Shown here: positions 47,496-59,756 of the stretch, one piece after another
Position numbering within the stretch: the first letter of the stretch is position 1
Layout: each line of letters opens with the position of its first letter
Assembly (NCBI GenBank): GCA_030762175.1
Contig: CM060842.1
Location: 63,716,501 to 63,780,500 of the forward strand
DNA: 64,000 nt
Source of the DNA: Metallyticus violacea
Taxonomy: Eukaryota; Arthropoda; Insecta; Mantodea; Metallyticidae
Direction: 5' to 3'
The notes under the pieces: generated by a model
Told to the model about the DNA's origin: nothing
The model's database searches: none
The model's input: the letters and a program-made list of their open reading frames with translations, nothing else
Translations under genes and position numbers: made by a program

Positions 47496-47633
47496 CTGTT
47501 CCTCTTGGGGAGATACAGATTAATCCTGTTGCGGATTTAGATCAAGTAAGAAAAATTATCAACAAACTATTGGAAGAAAAACTGGAAGATTTCAATCCAG
47601 AGAAAGGCCTTCCTGAATGGTGCTTTGTTGACT
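47496..47633 (+). CDS. rdgA: rdgA exon 9
   Basis: The acceptor is tttttctgtag and the donor gtaagt. The exon completes an alanine codon and leaves one base. It encodes VPLGEIQINPVADLDQVRKI, then NKLLEEKLEDF and LPEWCFVD. VPLG and WCFVD align with VPLGTV and WCFLD of DGK zeta. The 10.3-kb intron before it holds the split mariner, LINE fragments and the copia element. Confidence 0.93.
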
Positions 47634-48844
47634 GTAAGTATAGTGCTGCAATAAATAAGTAAATAAATAACTAAATAAATGTTGTACATGTATTTCTCAG
47701 AACAAAATAGACACATCTGCTTGACATTTCAGGAGATTATACATATCCAGATTACATTGTCATACAAAGTTTAAAAATACATAATAAGTTATCTAACATT
47801 TTGAAACAAATCAGAAATGAAGTGCAATATTAAATAGTAAAATAATAGTATACAGTATGATTAAATTTAGAAAAACTAACACTCCTTACATTAGAATTTA
47901 AATCAATAAATGACGTACAAATGTGTGTTTAGTATCATGATAAGAATCCTTTAGAACCTGAAGGCAAATGCTCATGTACACTGAAGGATTTTAAATAGCT
48001 ATTAGTATACATTTATTATTAGGAAAGAAGATATTAGTATATTTAAAACAGCATCCCTGAACTCCAAAGAGATCCTTTGACCTTCCATGCATAAGTGGTA
48101 TATTATAGCTCTCTCTAAAGTGAGAAATGCATGAGTGATAAATTGTCTCTTTTTCATTAATTTACTTGGATTGCCTGTTGAATGTGTTTTTCCATTTGTA
48201 CTGTGATTTCCTTTTCATGAATGTTGATATAATCTTCTGTACAAACAAATGTTATTCTGATAAAGACATAAAGTCATTCTTGATCTTAATTACTTTGAAA
48301 GTTCTAGTAAAATGACAAAATATGAATTTTGCTAACCATGTAGATCAAATCCAGAATCAGATGTTTCATAAGGTTTTTTCTTCATCAGAATGCTCTAAAT
48401 GGCATATAATGCAGAGTAAATAGTTTATTTACTAATTTAGTTATATCTATCATGTAGATTAGGCAAGATTGATGCAGAGTTCTATAATTTACAATATTTT
48501 GGGATTTAGGTCTTGTATTCACTTAGAAAGAAAACTTTCTGGTTTTAGTAGAACTGCCATAAGGACTAAGCATACTACACAATAAACTTTTTAATAAAAT
48601 ATTAAAAAGGAGAAGGAGGGGGAGGAGGAGGAGGAGGAAAGTTAATCATTTCTGGTATTTTCGGGCACCTTTAGGGAAGAAAGTAGAGATGATGTCTTAA
48701 AATTGCCTGAAAACCTTTAATGATAGTGATGGAAATGTCACAAATAGTCATTGTTTAAATGACATTGTTGGCAAAAGTATAAAATAGGTGAGGTATTGAA
48801 CTCGAAGCACCAACCATCAGCTCTATAACTTCTGTGGAGGTTGT
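47634..48844. other. intron sequence, only a (GGA)n run
   Basis: Apart from a (GGA)n tract at 48608-48640 I see nothing assignable. Confidence 0.6.
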
Positions 48845-49096
48845 GTTTGATTTTGTTTATTTATGGATGCTCTTTAACATCTCAGGTCATCAGCATCCCA
48901 TTCAATTCAGGGCATGAAAGAGCCAATAAATTTTGCTCAGAGCTTTCACGCTTGAGGTTATTTTTCATGCTGCAATGTATGACATTGGACCCACAACTTT
49001 ACTTCCCTTCTGAAGGAAGCCATACTTAGGATTTTTATGCCCGAAAAAAAATCCATCTACCCTGGCCAGAATTGAATCTGTGATCTCGGGTCATTG
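48845..49096 (-). mobile_element. SINE family A
   Basis: The 3' end is tttatttatggatgctcttt and the body matches the 63641-63941 copy. The head is decayed past gaattgaatctgtgatctcg. Confidence 0.8.
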
Positions 49097-50507
49097 AGAT
49101 GTAGCAGAATTTTGGTGAGGGGTTTGCAGAGGATTAATTAATTTAATTGTGGTGGGGAAGGAAAACAGATTTTAGTTCTAATTATTTGATGAAGGGCCCG
49201 GAATTTAATGCTTACTAGGGATGTGAAGTTCTTCAGTGAAAATTCTCCTCTTCTTCTTCCATCCGCTTCCTAGATGAATGATGGAGGTTAATGACCTCAT
49301 GACCTCGACCTTTGAGACTCTGCTAATATTTTGACAATTCATTGTCTCGAGGGAAGAAGCGGATCAGGTTATAGCTAGCAAATAAGACCTTTGATGATAG
49401 CTAACTATATGGCTTTATTCCTTGTCTGTTTTCACCTTAGGGTTTAGAAATTGTCAATGAAAAGTATAAGAGGCCTTAATAAAGTTTACAAGTTGGCCGC
49501 ACTAAGTTTTAAGAAAACTTTGTCTTTTACCATTCCTGGCGACACTCGCCTGACGAAGGTTTGTCTCTATTGGATGTGAACTACAAGCACCATTGTTTGT
49601 TCGTTTTTTATTTATTAATTGACAAAACTTTATGCTAATTTCTACACTTATATTCCCACTTAAGCTTGGGTTTCAAGCCTTGTATAAGGCCAATGTTGCA
49701 ACATTACAGAAACTGAACAACAGGCTAATGCTCAATGTACTTAAAAACCTTTGGTCCATTCCTTGGAACCACACTTCCTAAAAATGCAATTGAAACAGCT
49801 GGCATGATAAATACAACTGAGTAAGCTCAATTGCCTTTGCCAGCAGAACTTTAACTACAGTGTTATCAAGGATGCACATCCACTGAAGGTTATTTGGTTT
49901 CCACTAATGTATACAAATTACAATTGTATAGCATAATGAGTGCACATTATATATTATATATAGTTTAATGCCAGTTTTATGACATCATAGAAATTGAAGT
50001 CCTGCTGTTTCTAATGCCATGATCTGTTAAATGACAATGTTTAAGATTTTCCTTACTACTCATTTTACCAGTAATTCCTTCATGTTTGTCATCACCACCA
50101 CTACCACCATCTCAAAGTTAACATCATAAAGCCACTTCTCTATTAAAAAAAACTAAAATATTGTTCAGTTTAGTATTCTGGTATTTTTATGCAAGTATTT
50201 TAGTGTCTAAAATGAATTTTCCTTTTGCCTCATGGCAGCACAAAACATAGAGGAAATTTTCAATTTTTAGATGGACCCTACAATGCAAACATTGCTACTA
50301 AATAGGTTTTTTTCTTTTTCCACCCCATGTTTTATGGACTATTTACTATTTAAGCATGGCTAGTAAGACAGCTGTAAATGCTTTAAATTTTTATTCGAAA
50401 CGAACAGTTTATTTTCAAACATATTATTGAATTAAAAGTTAATTAATTAGAAGTAAATATATTAACCTAACATTTTATACTAAAATATAATTATTCTTTT
50501 CTTTTAG
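49097..50507. other. intron sequence with faint LINE-like stretch
   Basis: At 49680-49850 a plus frame reads ATLQKLNNRLMLNVLKNL and WSIPWNHTS, faintly like the NKxLRxIxNxPWY block of LINEs. I cannot confirm it. The rest shows nothing. Confidence 0.3.
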
Positions 50508-50724
50508 CCTGTACAGCTGAAAGGTTCTTTCGTATTGATGGAGCTCAGGAGCACTTACATTATGTTACCGACATAGCAAGTGATCGCCTCTTTGTACTTA
50601 ACATGGGGTATAGAACAAATTCACCTGAAGATGAGACTGCCTGTCCTTCACCTTCTACTAGTGAACACAAGCAGATATCTCCACAGAGTGTGCCTGAAGA
50701 GGAGACAACAGGCCCTGAGCTCAG
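50508..50724 (+). CDS. rdgA: rdgA exon 10: AQEHLHYV block and Ser/Pro/Glu-rich linker
   Basis: The acceptor is tcttttag and the donor gttagt. It completes a serine codon and reads CTAERFFRIDGAQEHLHYVT, then DIASDRLFVLNMG. It goes on into a linker with SPEDET, CPSPSTSEHK and PEEETTGPELR. The first part is the conserved [20 protein letters not shown] block of the zeta/iota class. The exon leaves two bases (ag), completed to serine by exon 11. The donor is overlapped by an open frame that runs on to a stop at 50794; see that entry. Confidence 0.92.
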
Positions 50725-50794
50725 GTTAGTGCGTGGCCGGTACACCCCTGTTCGCATCCGTCGCCGCTCCCCCTCCCTTCAACCCCGACCATAG
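50725..50794 (+). CDS. possible alternative C-terminus of rdgA (read-through of exon 10)
   Basis: If the donor at 50725 is not used, exon 10 stays open for 22 codons and ends at TAG 50792-50794. The added tail is arginine-rich (LVRGRYTPVRIRRRSPS, then LQPRP). These 70 bases are clearly richer in G and C than the surrounding intron, as expected for coding sequence rather than intron. An AATAAA lies at 50879-50884, about 85 bases past the stop. I infer an alternative, ankyrin-less isoform made by intronic polyadenylation; chance is not excluded. Confidence 0.4.
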
Positions 50795-50878
50795 CAGCTT
50801 ACAATTTGATGATCTTGTGGTGGTGGTGAACATCACTGGCTCTGGTGATGGGAATTGGTTTAGAACAGTTTCTTATTT

Positions 50879-50884
50879 AATAAA
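50879..50884 (+). promoter_or_regulatory. candidate polyadenylation signal AATAAA after exon 10 read-through
   Basis: The hexamer lies 85 bases past the alternative stop. In AT-rich DNA such a hexamer is common by chance, so it counts only together with the GC-rich open extension before it. Confidence 0.3.
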
Positions 50885-53139
50885 AACTTTTAATTTATTT
50901 TCAATGTTAACAGACAGTGTTAACAAGCAATAATAATGCTTTCCCAGCCTTCTTCTCAAAATGTATTTCTATTTTTTCTATTTTTAATGCATGTACCACA
51001 CCATGTGAAAGTTAGGACAATTTTCTTTTTACTGCATTGATAACAAAAAATTATTGATAAGTGAAATTACATACATTTGAATGAAATATTTATTTTGTTT
51101 AGACTGATTCTGCACAATGCAAAAACAACAATCAATGGAAAAACTGTTTTAAAAATGTTCATACTAATGTTGTAGCACACATAAGAAAAATAACCTCTAA
51201 ATGATCTTTGTAGTTTCATTTATTGCTTTAATTTTATTTTCTAGTTATTGCATAATTACAGGCATTAAATATCTTTCAAATCTCTGATGAACCCATTTTC
51301 TTCACACATTTTAGCTCAAAATGATCATGAACATAAATACTATATAGCTATTTTTTTTTAAAAAATGTATGGATTGTATTTATTTCATTTTATATCAGTT
51401 ATATAATTTAAAGAGCAGCATCATTTCCATGTATTTCAGTTGTACGATATTATTGTTAAAGCAGTGTTTGAAGATTTTTACACTGACAGTTTTTAGTCTT
51501 TCCAGTTTGGAGTCAAGATATATATATACATGAATGTTTTCAAATCATACAGAATTACAATCTCTGATCTCTTTAAAAATATTATTCTTAACTTAATAAG
51601 ATATAAGCATTATAAATCGTCATCACCTGGCATGTAAATAAGAGAAGTATTTGCCTGGGCATTTTGTAAAATGCTGAATGTAAAATCCTGGTGCATTTAC
51701 TTTGTTTCTTTAGCTATGTGCCTTTATGACATGTCTTTTAGCACCTTCCTATCATTTATGAAGCAAAATGTTTTATTGCATAGAAAATTTTAAATAATTT
51801 GTTTGTGGAAGCAAACTGCTGTTGTATACTTTCTTCATAATATAAATTAAGGGCAGCAAAGCAAATATTTGCTGTAATTATTAGCATAATCACAGCCATT
51901 GGTGATTATTTGTTATTGGTCTGTTATCACTATTATCGTAGGATTCCCCCATTGTACAATGGCTATCCTTTAACCCAAGAACTCAATTTACCTGCTTACT
52001 TCCATTCTGCATCTTGTTCGATCTGTCCCTTAACTTTGTACTCATTCTTCCTCCATACATCTAAATAGTTTTTAAGCTCTCTTTCCTGATTTTGTGTATT
52101 CCTGGCGTCTTCATCTCAGGTATTCTATCATTATCACCAGAATTGAGCAGATTTTTTAGGCTCTGACATGAAATTAAATGTTATATTTAAACAATGGATG
52201 TTGACTGGAGGTAAATTTCTGCAACTGGATCTTCTAATCTTTCTTGCAATGCTATATTAATCCAGGGCTGGAGAATATTATGACTTATTCTCCCATGGAT
52301 AGTTGTAGGATCATCATGATTGATTTGGAACCAGACTATTTGGTTATCTTGAATGAAACCTAATCTGCACTGGTTGACCTCTGTTTAACTACAATAACCA
52401 AACCAGACTTCTGGCTCATCATTGTGTAAATGTACTATCTACACATTGATGAGTCAGAAGTCTGATTTGATTATTGTAGTTCAACTTGTAAAATTCCCCA
52501 AATGCTCTCTTCTTATCATTCCACTTAATTGCCCACAATGCAAAGAACAGCGACATACTCTGTCCTGAAAAAATTCTTAATGCACAATTAATGTACTGAT
52601 AATGTTATTAATTAGCAAATTAGTTACCTTTATTTAGCATACTTCAGCAAATAATTTCTGTAACAAATCCAAATTGTTTAGTTTTAGTCACAAAAGTAAG
52701 TTATTGTTGTAATACAGAAAATACCAAAGAAGTATTATAGGTAAGTTACAACATTAACTAGAAATGTTAATTGGAAAGTTACATCATTGTTTTACTTATC
52801 CCTTTTTGAGGCAATTTTCCAGCTAGAGGCTGATTTCTTTTGGAGACATATGGACACCCACCTCTTGAAGATGTGTATAAGGTTTATCTTTCATTTCTGT
52901 CTTTCTCTTACCTTTACTGGGCCTTATTTGTTAGTCAGTAAGAGAAATATTTCTAATTGATCTGCTATTTTGCTTGTAGTTACTACATTGATCTTGTATA
53001 TGCAATTTTTAATTTTAAAACAGTGATACCAAAACATGAGACTGAACCTTTCCCTAACACATCCACTGGATCAAATACAATGTTGTTCTACATTTTTCTG
53101 ACATTGACAAAAACTGTCAGTTACATTGTTGTTTTAGTG
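50885..53139. other. intron sequence, with one palindrome
   Basis: The only structure seen is the hairpin at 52388-52498, listed separately. Confidence 0.55.
52388..52498. repeat. hairpin-forming inverted repeat
   Basis: The left arm gtttaactacaataaccaaa, cagacttctggctcatcatt is mirrored by aatgatgag-like attgatgagtcagaagtctg and ttgattattgtagttcaac, with about 15 bases between arms of roughly 48 bp. It could be a small MITE. Confidence 0.75.
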
Positions 53140-53265
53140 AGTCATTCAATTGAGAAGTATTTTGCAAGTCTGGAGAAATCTGAGTTCCATGATGGGATAA
53201 AGGCTTTAAAACATTGTTGGACAAAGTGCATCAGTGTCAAGGGAACTATATTGAGAGATAGGAAT
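53140..53265 (+). pseudogene. mariner transposase C-terminal fragment
   Basis: It reads KYFASLEKSEFHDGIKALKH and CWTKCISVKG, matching FxxxxxxFxxGIxxLxxRWxKCIxxxGDY at the end of mariner transposases. No ends were found. Confidence 0.6.
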
Positions 53266-54189
53266 GTTTCAAAACACTTAGCCTTTATTTTTATGCGTCA
53301 TTCTGAGAACTTTTCAAATGAGTCTCATAGGAATTGATCTCTCTTGGAAAATCTGAGAACTTGACTTCTAAGTTGACATTGCTTTTTATATGTCAATGAT
53401 GTCAGTGTAACAAATCTATAAAACTTGGGCTTTAACTTTAAATAATTCAAATAGTACAACGAAAATATGTATTTACTATATATCATATATTTGAGGCAGC
53501 TATAAATAAATGCTGATATGCTAAATGATAAAAATATGCAGTTTATTTTTTGTATCTGAGAGTATGTAGACTTTTCCACAAATCAAACAATGTAATGATA
53601 GGATGAACAAAACATGTTATGTCTTTAAGGAGATCTTCTGAATTTTGTAGAAATTTGTTTTAATGCTTATGTAAAATAATCACTTGTTTTTTGTAATAGC
53701 ATTTTCATTTAGAAATTCAGCCTATTATGAGAAATGTATACTTATAATCCTGCAGTATGAGCCATTCAATATAATAACAGATTGAAAATCATTAATTCAT
53801 CATTTTAATGGTGGTGATTAACAGGGGTAGTTTCTGATGGTTGTTGCAGGTTGCAACAACCACTAAACATTTTTAACAGAATAGTGAAGTCCTGTTGATA
53901 TTAACTAACTTGAACCAGTATTTGTTCAGATTGATAAATGTTCAGATTAACCAAAAAATAATTCCTAGAGTGCAGCATTGTGCCAAGATTGAGCTGGATT
54001 CAGACATTAATTTAAAAGTTCTGTTATTAGTAATGCCCCAGCCAGTTAGTAAAGAAATTGCATGTTTTGTCTCTGCCTCTGAACATTGTAGCAGCTCATT
54101 GTCTCAGTTATGCTACTTCTGATAAAGTTTAAGTATATGTCCTTGTTTAAAGCTAACTGTAGAGGTTTAAAGCTAACTGTAGAGTTTTA

Positions 54190-55250
54190 AAACAGCAAGG
54201 AATGAAAGTAGGTATATTTAAAGAAAAATTGGCAAAGCTGAAACATTTGAATGAGGATGAAAGTACATGAAAATTATCTATTGACATTGGTGCTGGAAAA
54301 GCTACAGTTTCTGGTTGGAAGAAAAATCATGCTACAATCAAATAGTTCTGTATAGCAACATCAGCAGATATCCTTGGAATCCGCCATACATCAAAATTGT
54401 TGACTTTGATAAATTTTATGAAACACTCCATACTTTTCACAGGAGAGACATAAGGTACTCCATATACCTTATGTCCATAAGGTATATGGAGTATATGGCC
54501 ATATATCCAGGATAACACATTACTTAAAAATATATTGAATGGAGATATCTTGTTAATGGGATGATTTGATTGCTGGAAGAAAAACAGAATATGTTAGTAT
54601 ACAATAATGGTAGAGCATTTATCAATTGATTATGCTGCAGCAGAAGATTACATAAGGGAATTAATGGTTTGGCAACATCAGGAAATTACTCACCATAATA
54701 AGTATACAGTGTCAACAAAACTAGTTTAAATTTCAAGGGGCTTTCCAATCTTGAATCTTGAGTCTAGATTTTAAAGATTAGTAAAGAACATATTACTGTA
54801 ATAGCTTGTAGTAATGTTGCAGGAATGAATTTAATGCCCCTAATTGTTATTGGCAAATATTCAAAATCTAGAGCATTTAATAACCACAGAGTAAATTCAT
54901 TTCAAGTTTACTATGAGAAACAAAAAAAGGTTTGGATGGATGTGAAATTGAAAAATAATTTGTTTTCTCAGTAAAAGTTTTAGTGAAAAAAGTGGTTTGT
55001 CATTTTTTGCAGATAGATTAAACTGAACTAATATCTCTTAGGACTCATAAATAATAATAAATTTATTGCTGTCTCAACAAATTCTTGACTCTGGCAAAGA
55101 AAATGAAAATGGCACATGTGAGTGATTGCAATTTGTGAAGGAAGAAGTCATAAAGTGTATATGGAAGAAGAAATTATAGCTGTGTTGCAGCAAGACTCTG
55201 GATGATGATGAAGAGAATGTGGACAAGGCAGACCTCCACACACTTAAATG
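54190..55250 (+). pseudogene. Tigger/jerky-like transposase remnant
   Basis: The start reads FKEKLAKLKHLNEDEST, then KLSIDIGAGKATVSGWKKNH (helix-turn-helix). At 54780-54960 it reads KEHITVIACSNVAGMNLMPL, IVIGKYSKSRAFNNH and VYYEKQKKVWMDVK, the first part of the DDE domain. It is broken in several places, and a small palindromic gtactccatataccttatg occurs at 54455-54495. Confidence 0.7.
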
Positions 55251-55259
55251 CTGCAGCTA

Positions 55260-56470
55260 CCTTTAAACTTAGCTTGTCAGGCATTATTACCTGTGAGAAC
55301 TGAAGATTTCTTCAAGATAAAATTAATCAAGTACAGCTACTGCCCATTGTGTAAGGACAAGAATACTATCCTAAACAAAGAACATATATTGAAATGAAAC
55401 CAACTTTATATATAGCAACAAACGAATGAAAAATAATTTGGAAGCTCTTTATTGGGAAGATAGGGAAAAAATGAAAATATTAGCATCCTCAAAGGCTACT
55501 AGCAACTAACCAATTTATCAACCAAACAACTAACTTTTAAAGTTGCCTTAGGCTGCATCAAGCAGTACTCACTACAATGGTGTTTATGAAATGTTAGCTT
55601 AATGTTGCATCATCTAACAGATCCCAATCACTGAATCAAACAAAAATAAGACTTTGTATTTGAATATGAATGAACTTATTTCTTCCAATTTTTAATTTAC
55701 ATGCAGATATAATATTTTTAATTTATAAATAGAACCAATTTCATGTAACTTTAATGAACAAGTAAACATATTAAAATCAAATTAGACATTTTACATTTCC
55801 ATATTCAAACTTGACTACTATTTAAACATTTAAATTTTCCACTTAATAATCCTCAATTTTTGGAGTTTCTTTCTGTACCTCATTACAATTAACACTAGGT
55901 AGAGTATGTAATGGGAATGTATATTTAATCCTAAATATTACCATTATCAACACTGTTATTCCCATTTGTCATGCCCATCTTCCATAACCATTTTTGTCTC
56001 ACCTTCCCAATGTATTTTCCAAGTTTTTTTATATTTTCATCTGATTTTAATGTAAAATTCTTCTGCTTCCTATTTCATTTGGTAAATTTTACCACTTTTG
56101 TAAAAGGAATTCTTCCCTCCAATACTTAGTTTGTTAACTTCTAAAATATAATACCAAGCACTAAACATATACTTCTTTACACATTGGGCATTTCCCCTTG
56201 TATGTATATCCATTTTTTATCCCACTTAAATATATTACTCCTGACCTATGCCATGCCAGCCCTTCCCTCCCTGCCTTATCACAAATTTTGTTTTAATGTA
56301 GCTTTCTCTTTCCCAATTGTTTTTTAGTGTACTATATAATTTCAGAAATTTTTTGATCTTAAGACTAGCCCATAATTCCTGTTTTTCAATTCGTGTTTTT
56401 ATCTCCTTCCAAAATCCTTTACCTCTTCTTACTCCCTCTTACCATATTGATGCTGTGCTGATTTCTTGTA
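55260..56470. other. intron sequence, little recognised
   Basis: A plus-strand YSYCPLCKDKNT near 55330 could be a LINE knuckle. An aataataataaatttattgc at 55050 resembles the tail of the LINE at 21555. Otherwise nothing. Confidence 0.35.
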
Positions 56471-56479
56471 GAATAATAT

Positions 56480-56720
56480 AAAAAATTATTTGTTCAGAAA
56501 TCACTTTAATTTCACTAATTTTGTAACTTACTTAGATATGTTTTGAAGGCTATTGCCTTCACCACCACCACCAGTCTGGTTCCGCTGTCAACTGTCATTC
56601 TTGTAGAATATTTTGACTTTTGTATATCCAAGTTTCTCACCTCTTAATTTTCCCTTTTGTTACCAAGCACTGTTTGATGATATTCTTCTCTTCTAGTCTT
56701 CCTGTTCTATACCAATATTG
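56480..56720 (-). mobile_element. possible LINE C-terminal fragment
   Basis: On the minus strand: ELQYWYRTGRLEEKNIIKQC, then WIYKSQNILQE. The pattern resembles LINE ORF2 ends, with low certainty. Confidence 0.3.
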
Positions 56721-57340
56721 TAGTTCTCTTTCTATTGCCTTACTTTTACGTAGCCCAATCTTCCTAGTATTTTTCCTTGATAAGAACTTTTAACACCAAC
56801 TTCAGAACCAGACATAACAGAGGAACCTTCATATGTCTGTGCAATGAGTTTGTGAATATAACATTTAAGATAATGTCCAGGTTTGCAGATATGCACTTAG
56901 CTAAAATTCTATGTTTTGCCTATCAGGATTGACAAAGGTATAAGATTTTTCTACCTGCCTAAAATCCACTAAATATCTGTAGACAATTACAAGCTGAAAT
57001 ATCAATCTCATTAGTTTCATCTGCTTTATTGCTAAATATTTAAATTCTTTAATGTTCCTAAATATTTCTTTCTGATATATGTCAAGAATTCACTTTGAAA
57101 TTTCATTTTGTATTGTCTTAGACTCTGTCTGAAGTAGTATTGCTTGTTGTAAGTGACTTTTCATGGCACTGTTCAATTCAGCCCTGAAATTAATTAGTCC
57201 ATGGAAAAATCCTGATTCATCTGACTTATCATGGTCTCTTAATACTAACTCAATAGCTAATCTTATACAGCTAATTATAATATTTAGGACATAGTTATTT
57301 TGTGTCACTTTCTGTTTATGCACTTCTGCACTCATCTGTA
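56690..57340 (-). pseudogene. ZMYM/DUF4371 (hAT-like) transposase fragment
   Basis: On the minus strand 57090-57335 reads LNIIISCIRLAIELVLRDHD, ESGFFHGLINFRAELNSAMK and SKTIQNEI. Further on come ADETNEIDIS and, after frameshifts, LIAQTYEGSSVMSGSEVGV. LRGHxD...GNFxxLLxFR...TIQNE and QxYDGAxxMSG are typical of the DUF4371 region of hAT-derived ZMYM proteins. Confidence 0.7.
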
Positions 57341-57344
57341 AATG

Positions 57345-59030
57345 CCATCCATCTGTTTGGCTATATATTGATATTACTAAATATGGTAAGTTTTAAAGTA
57401 AATATGAAGTTTTGAGGATAAATATTTCTTAGAATGATCAGTTAGATGATGATTATTGACTTCATGCTTAGTCCATACTTCTTCTAAGAACAGAAGGCAA
57501 AGAAAGCAAAAAATTGTCCCTATTTGCATCTGCACCACCATTCACATTTTTCATACATACCAGGATTAAATTTTTTGTTGAAGGATAACTTGTATTTACA
57601 CTTTGAGCTATGTCAAGGTGCTACTGAAGTTTTTTATTTCCCTCTCTTCTTCTAAACTATGAGATGGAAAAGATCACAGTATTAAATGAATTAATTTTGT
57701 ACATGTTACTCTATATTAGTAACACATGCTTTCAATTCACATTCAATTACCTTAGTTTACATATCATAGATCTGAGGAGGCAAGAACAAAATAACAAATT
57801 CAAGTAAGTTTCTTCTTAATCTGGACATGATAACTAACACTCTACTTTTATCAATGTGTGTTAACTAAGCTGGACTAGGCCCATCAGCCCTTGCCCCTGA
57901 TATCCCTTCAACCTCATCAAGGCTGTCTACAAGCTGTCAAAGATACATGAGAGTTACCTTCCAATAGTTAAAATTGGGCTCCAAAAAGCAATCTTGTATG
58001 GTAGGCACACAATATTTACCACAAATTGCAACGTCTGTTATAGGCAAGTATATGCAAGTACCTGTCAAATATTGAGCAAATTAATACAGCTTTTAAAATA
58101 GTTCCCTACATATTAGTCTTTTGGTTGTAGTGCAAACTTCCTATCATAGTAGGGAGCTGCCTCTAGTAATAAATTTAGACAGCGTTCAAAATGCAAGATG
58201 TATTTTTTTTTAAGTAAACTTTATTGTTTATACTGCCAAATATAATTGCATTACCATCATAAAATTGTCACTTAACTAGACAATTAGTGATAGTTAATAC
58301 AGAATAAGGATTTTAACTTTTCATATATAATTGGAAAATTGAATGTGTTTAGGGGGTTCCTAATGCCTTATTAGACACAGTATTAATCTGCAAGCACCAG
58401 TTCACAAATTATCGCTACTGTTTAGTAAGATGTTTTATTTGGATTAATTCACTCAGAAAAATATATAAGTACATTTTAAGCTATTAACATCATATAACTT
58501 TCGCTGTTCATTTTTTAATTTTACACTTCTAAAATTAGTTGCTTAAACCTTCAGTTTGGACATCCCAAGTATGAGAGACCAACCAGCTTACATAATTACT
58601 AAATTAAAAAACAAAAATTCTTTTTATATGTTTTTACGTTTTACCTTTTGATATCACCAAAATTTTTTGTTTATTATCATTACCTACATAAAGAAAATGG
58701 AAAGGGAATAAGTATTTCCATTATTGTTCATTGTCTTTCAAATTTTCAATGATCTCGCTAAATCTTATCAACTAGATATATAGTTCCCATGACAAGTATG
58801 ACTGTTGTTATAAGGGACATTTTATATGATAATATCTCTCTTTGAAAGTTACGCTGTGAAAACATCATCACTCATTAGACATTAAATTATATAAATAAGC
58901 TTCAATAATTATTTAAATTAAATGGAATGTAACAAAAGCACACTGCTGAGGAATTTCTTCTGTTTTCTCAGTTAAGGGAGGGGAAAAAAAATATATTCAT
59001 TTGAGTTTATGAGAGTAACATATTTTTTTT
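57345..59030. other. intron sequence, nothing recognised
   Basis: AT-rich, no convincing frames or repeats on either strand. Confidence 0.55.
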
Positions 59031-59219
59031 TAAATAGTTTTTAATGCCTGTTTTAACTACTGAGGCATTACAGGCAGTGAACTAATGATACATGAAATGA
59101 TATTCAAATAAGTGTACTTACGAAGCTGTTGACAATGGAGTGGTATATATATAAATAATGTATACAGTTTTTTTCACACTAACTCCATTCACTTACATAA
59201 AATTTGGAACATATGTTTT

Positions 59220-59701
59220 GGGAGCGATCCCTCCCATCTTCAGCCTGTTGACAAACTGTTGTTAAACGTGGTGGTTGGGTCTCTTGATGTTCTTGTGGCG
59301 GCATCTGTTGGTTCTATTAGGAATTTGCTGAGTTCATCCAATGGAGGGATATCAAAATTCATCAAATTATCCTTATTTTTTGTAATGAAAATGTTTTCCC
59401 AAGTGGAAAGTTCTATTGCATTATGAAGTTGTTTAAGTAGTTTTATCTCTGGTTTAATTTCATGATTTTTATTTCAAAAGTGCGCTGCTATTGCTGATTT
59501 ATCAATTTGTTTTAAGCGAATATTTCTGAAGTGTTCTTTTTTTTGGATTCCCAAATTCCTCTTCGTTTTTCCAATGTATTTTTTGTCGCACTCTGCACAT
59601 TCTATTTTGTAAATACCTGACTTTTGTTCTGTTGGCATGTACTCCTTTACTCTGCAACCTAATAAGTTCTTTATATTAAAATTGTTCTTTGGGGCTAACA
59701 T
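59220..59701 (-). pseudogene. GIY-YIG endonuclease domain of Penelope element, left arm
   Basis: The open frame at 59474-59701 reads MLAPKNNFNIKNLLGCRV, KSGIYKIECAECDKKYIGKT and QKKEHFRNIRLKQIDKSAIA. GIY, the CxxC-like CAEC, YIG and the following KR..EH are the GIY-YIG features found at the C-terminus of Penelope polyproteins. A stop at the F-stop after AAHF interrupts the tail. The reverse transcriptase is missing. Confidence 0.75.
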
Positions 59702-59756
59702 AATTCCTTGTTCTTTGAATATCTTTTTGAACTTATTGTGATAAATTGGGTGGTAT

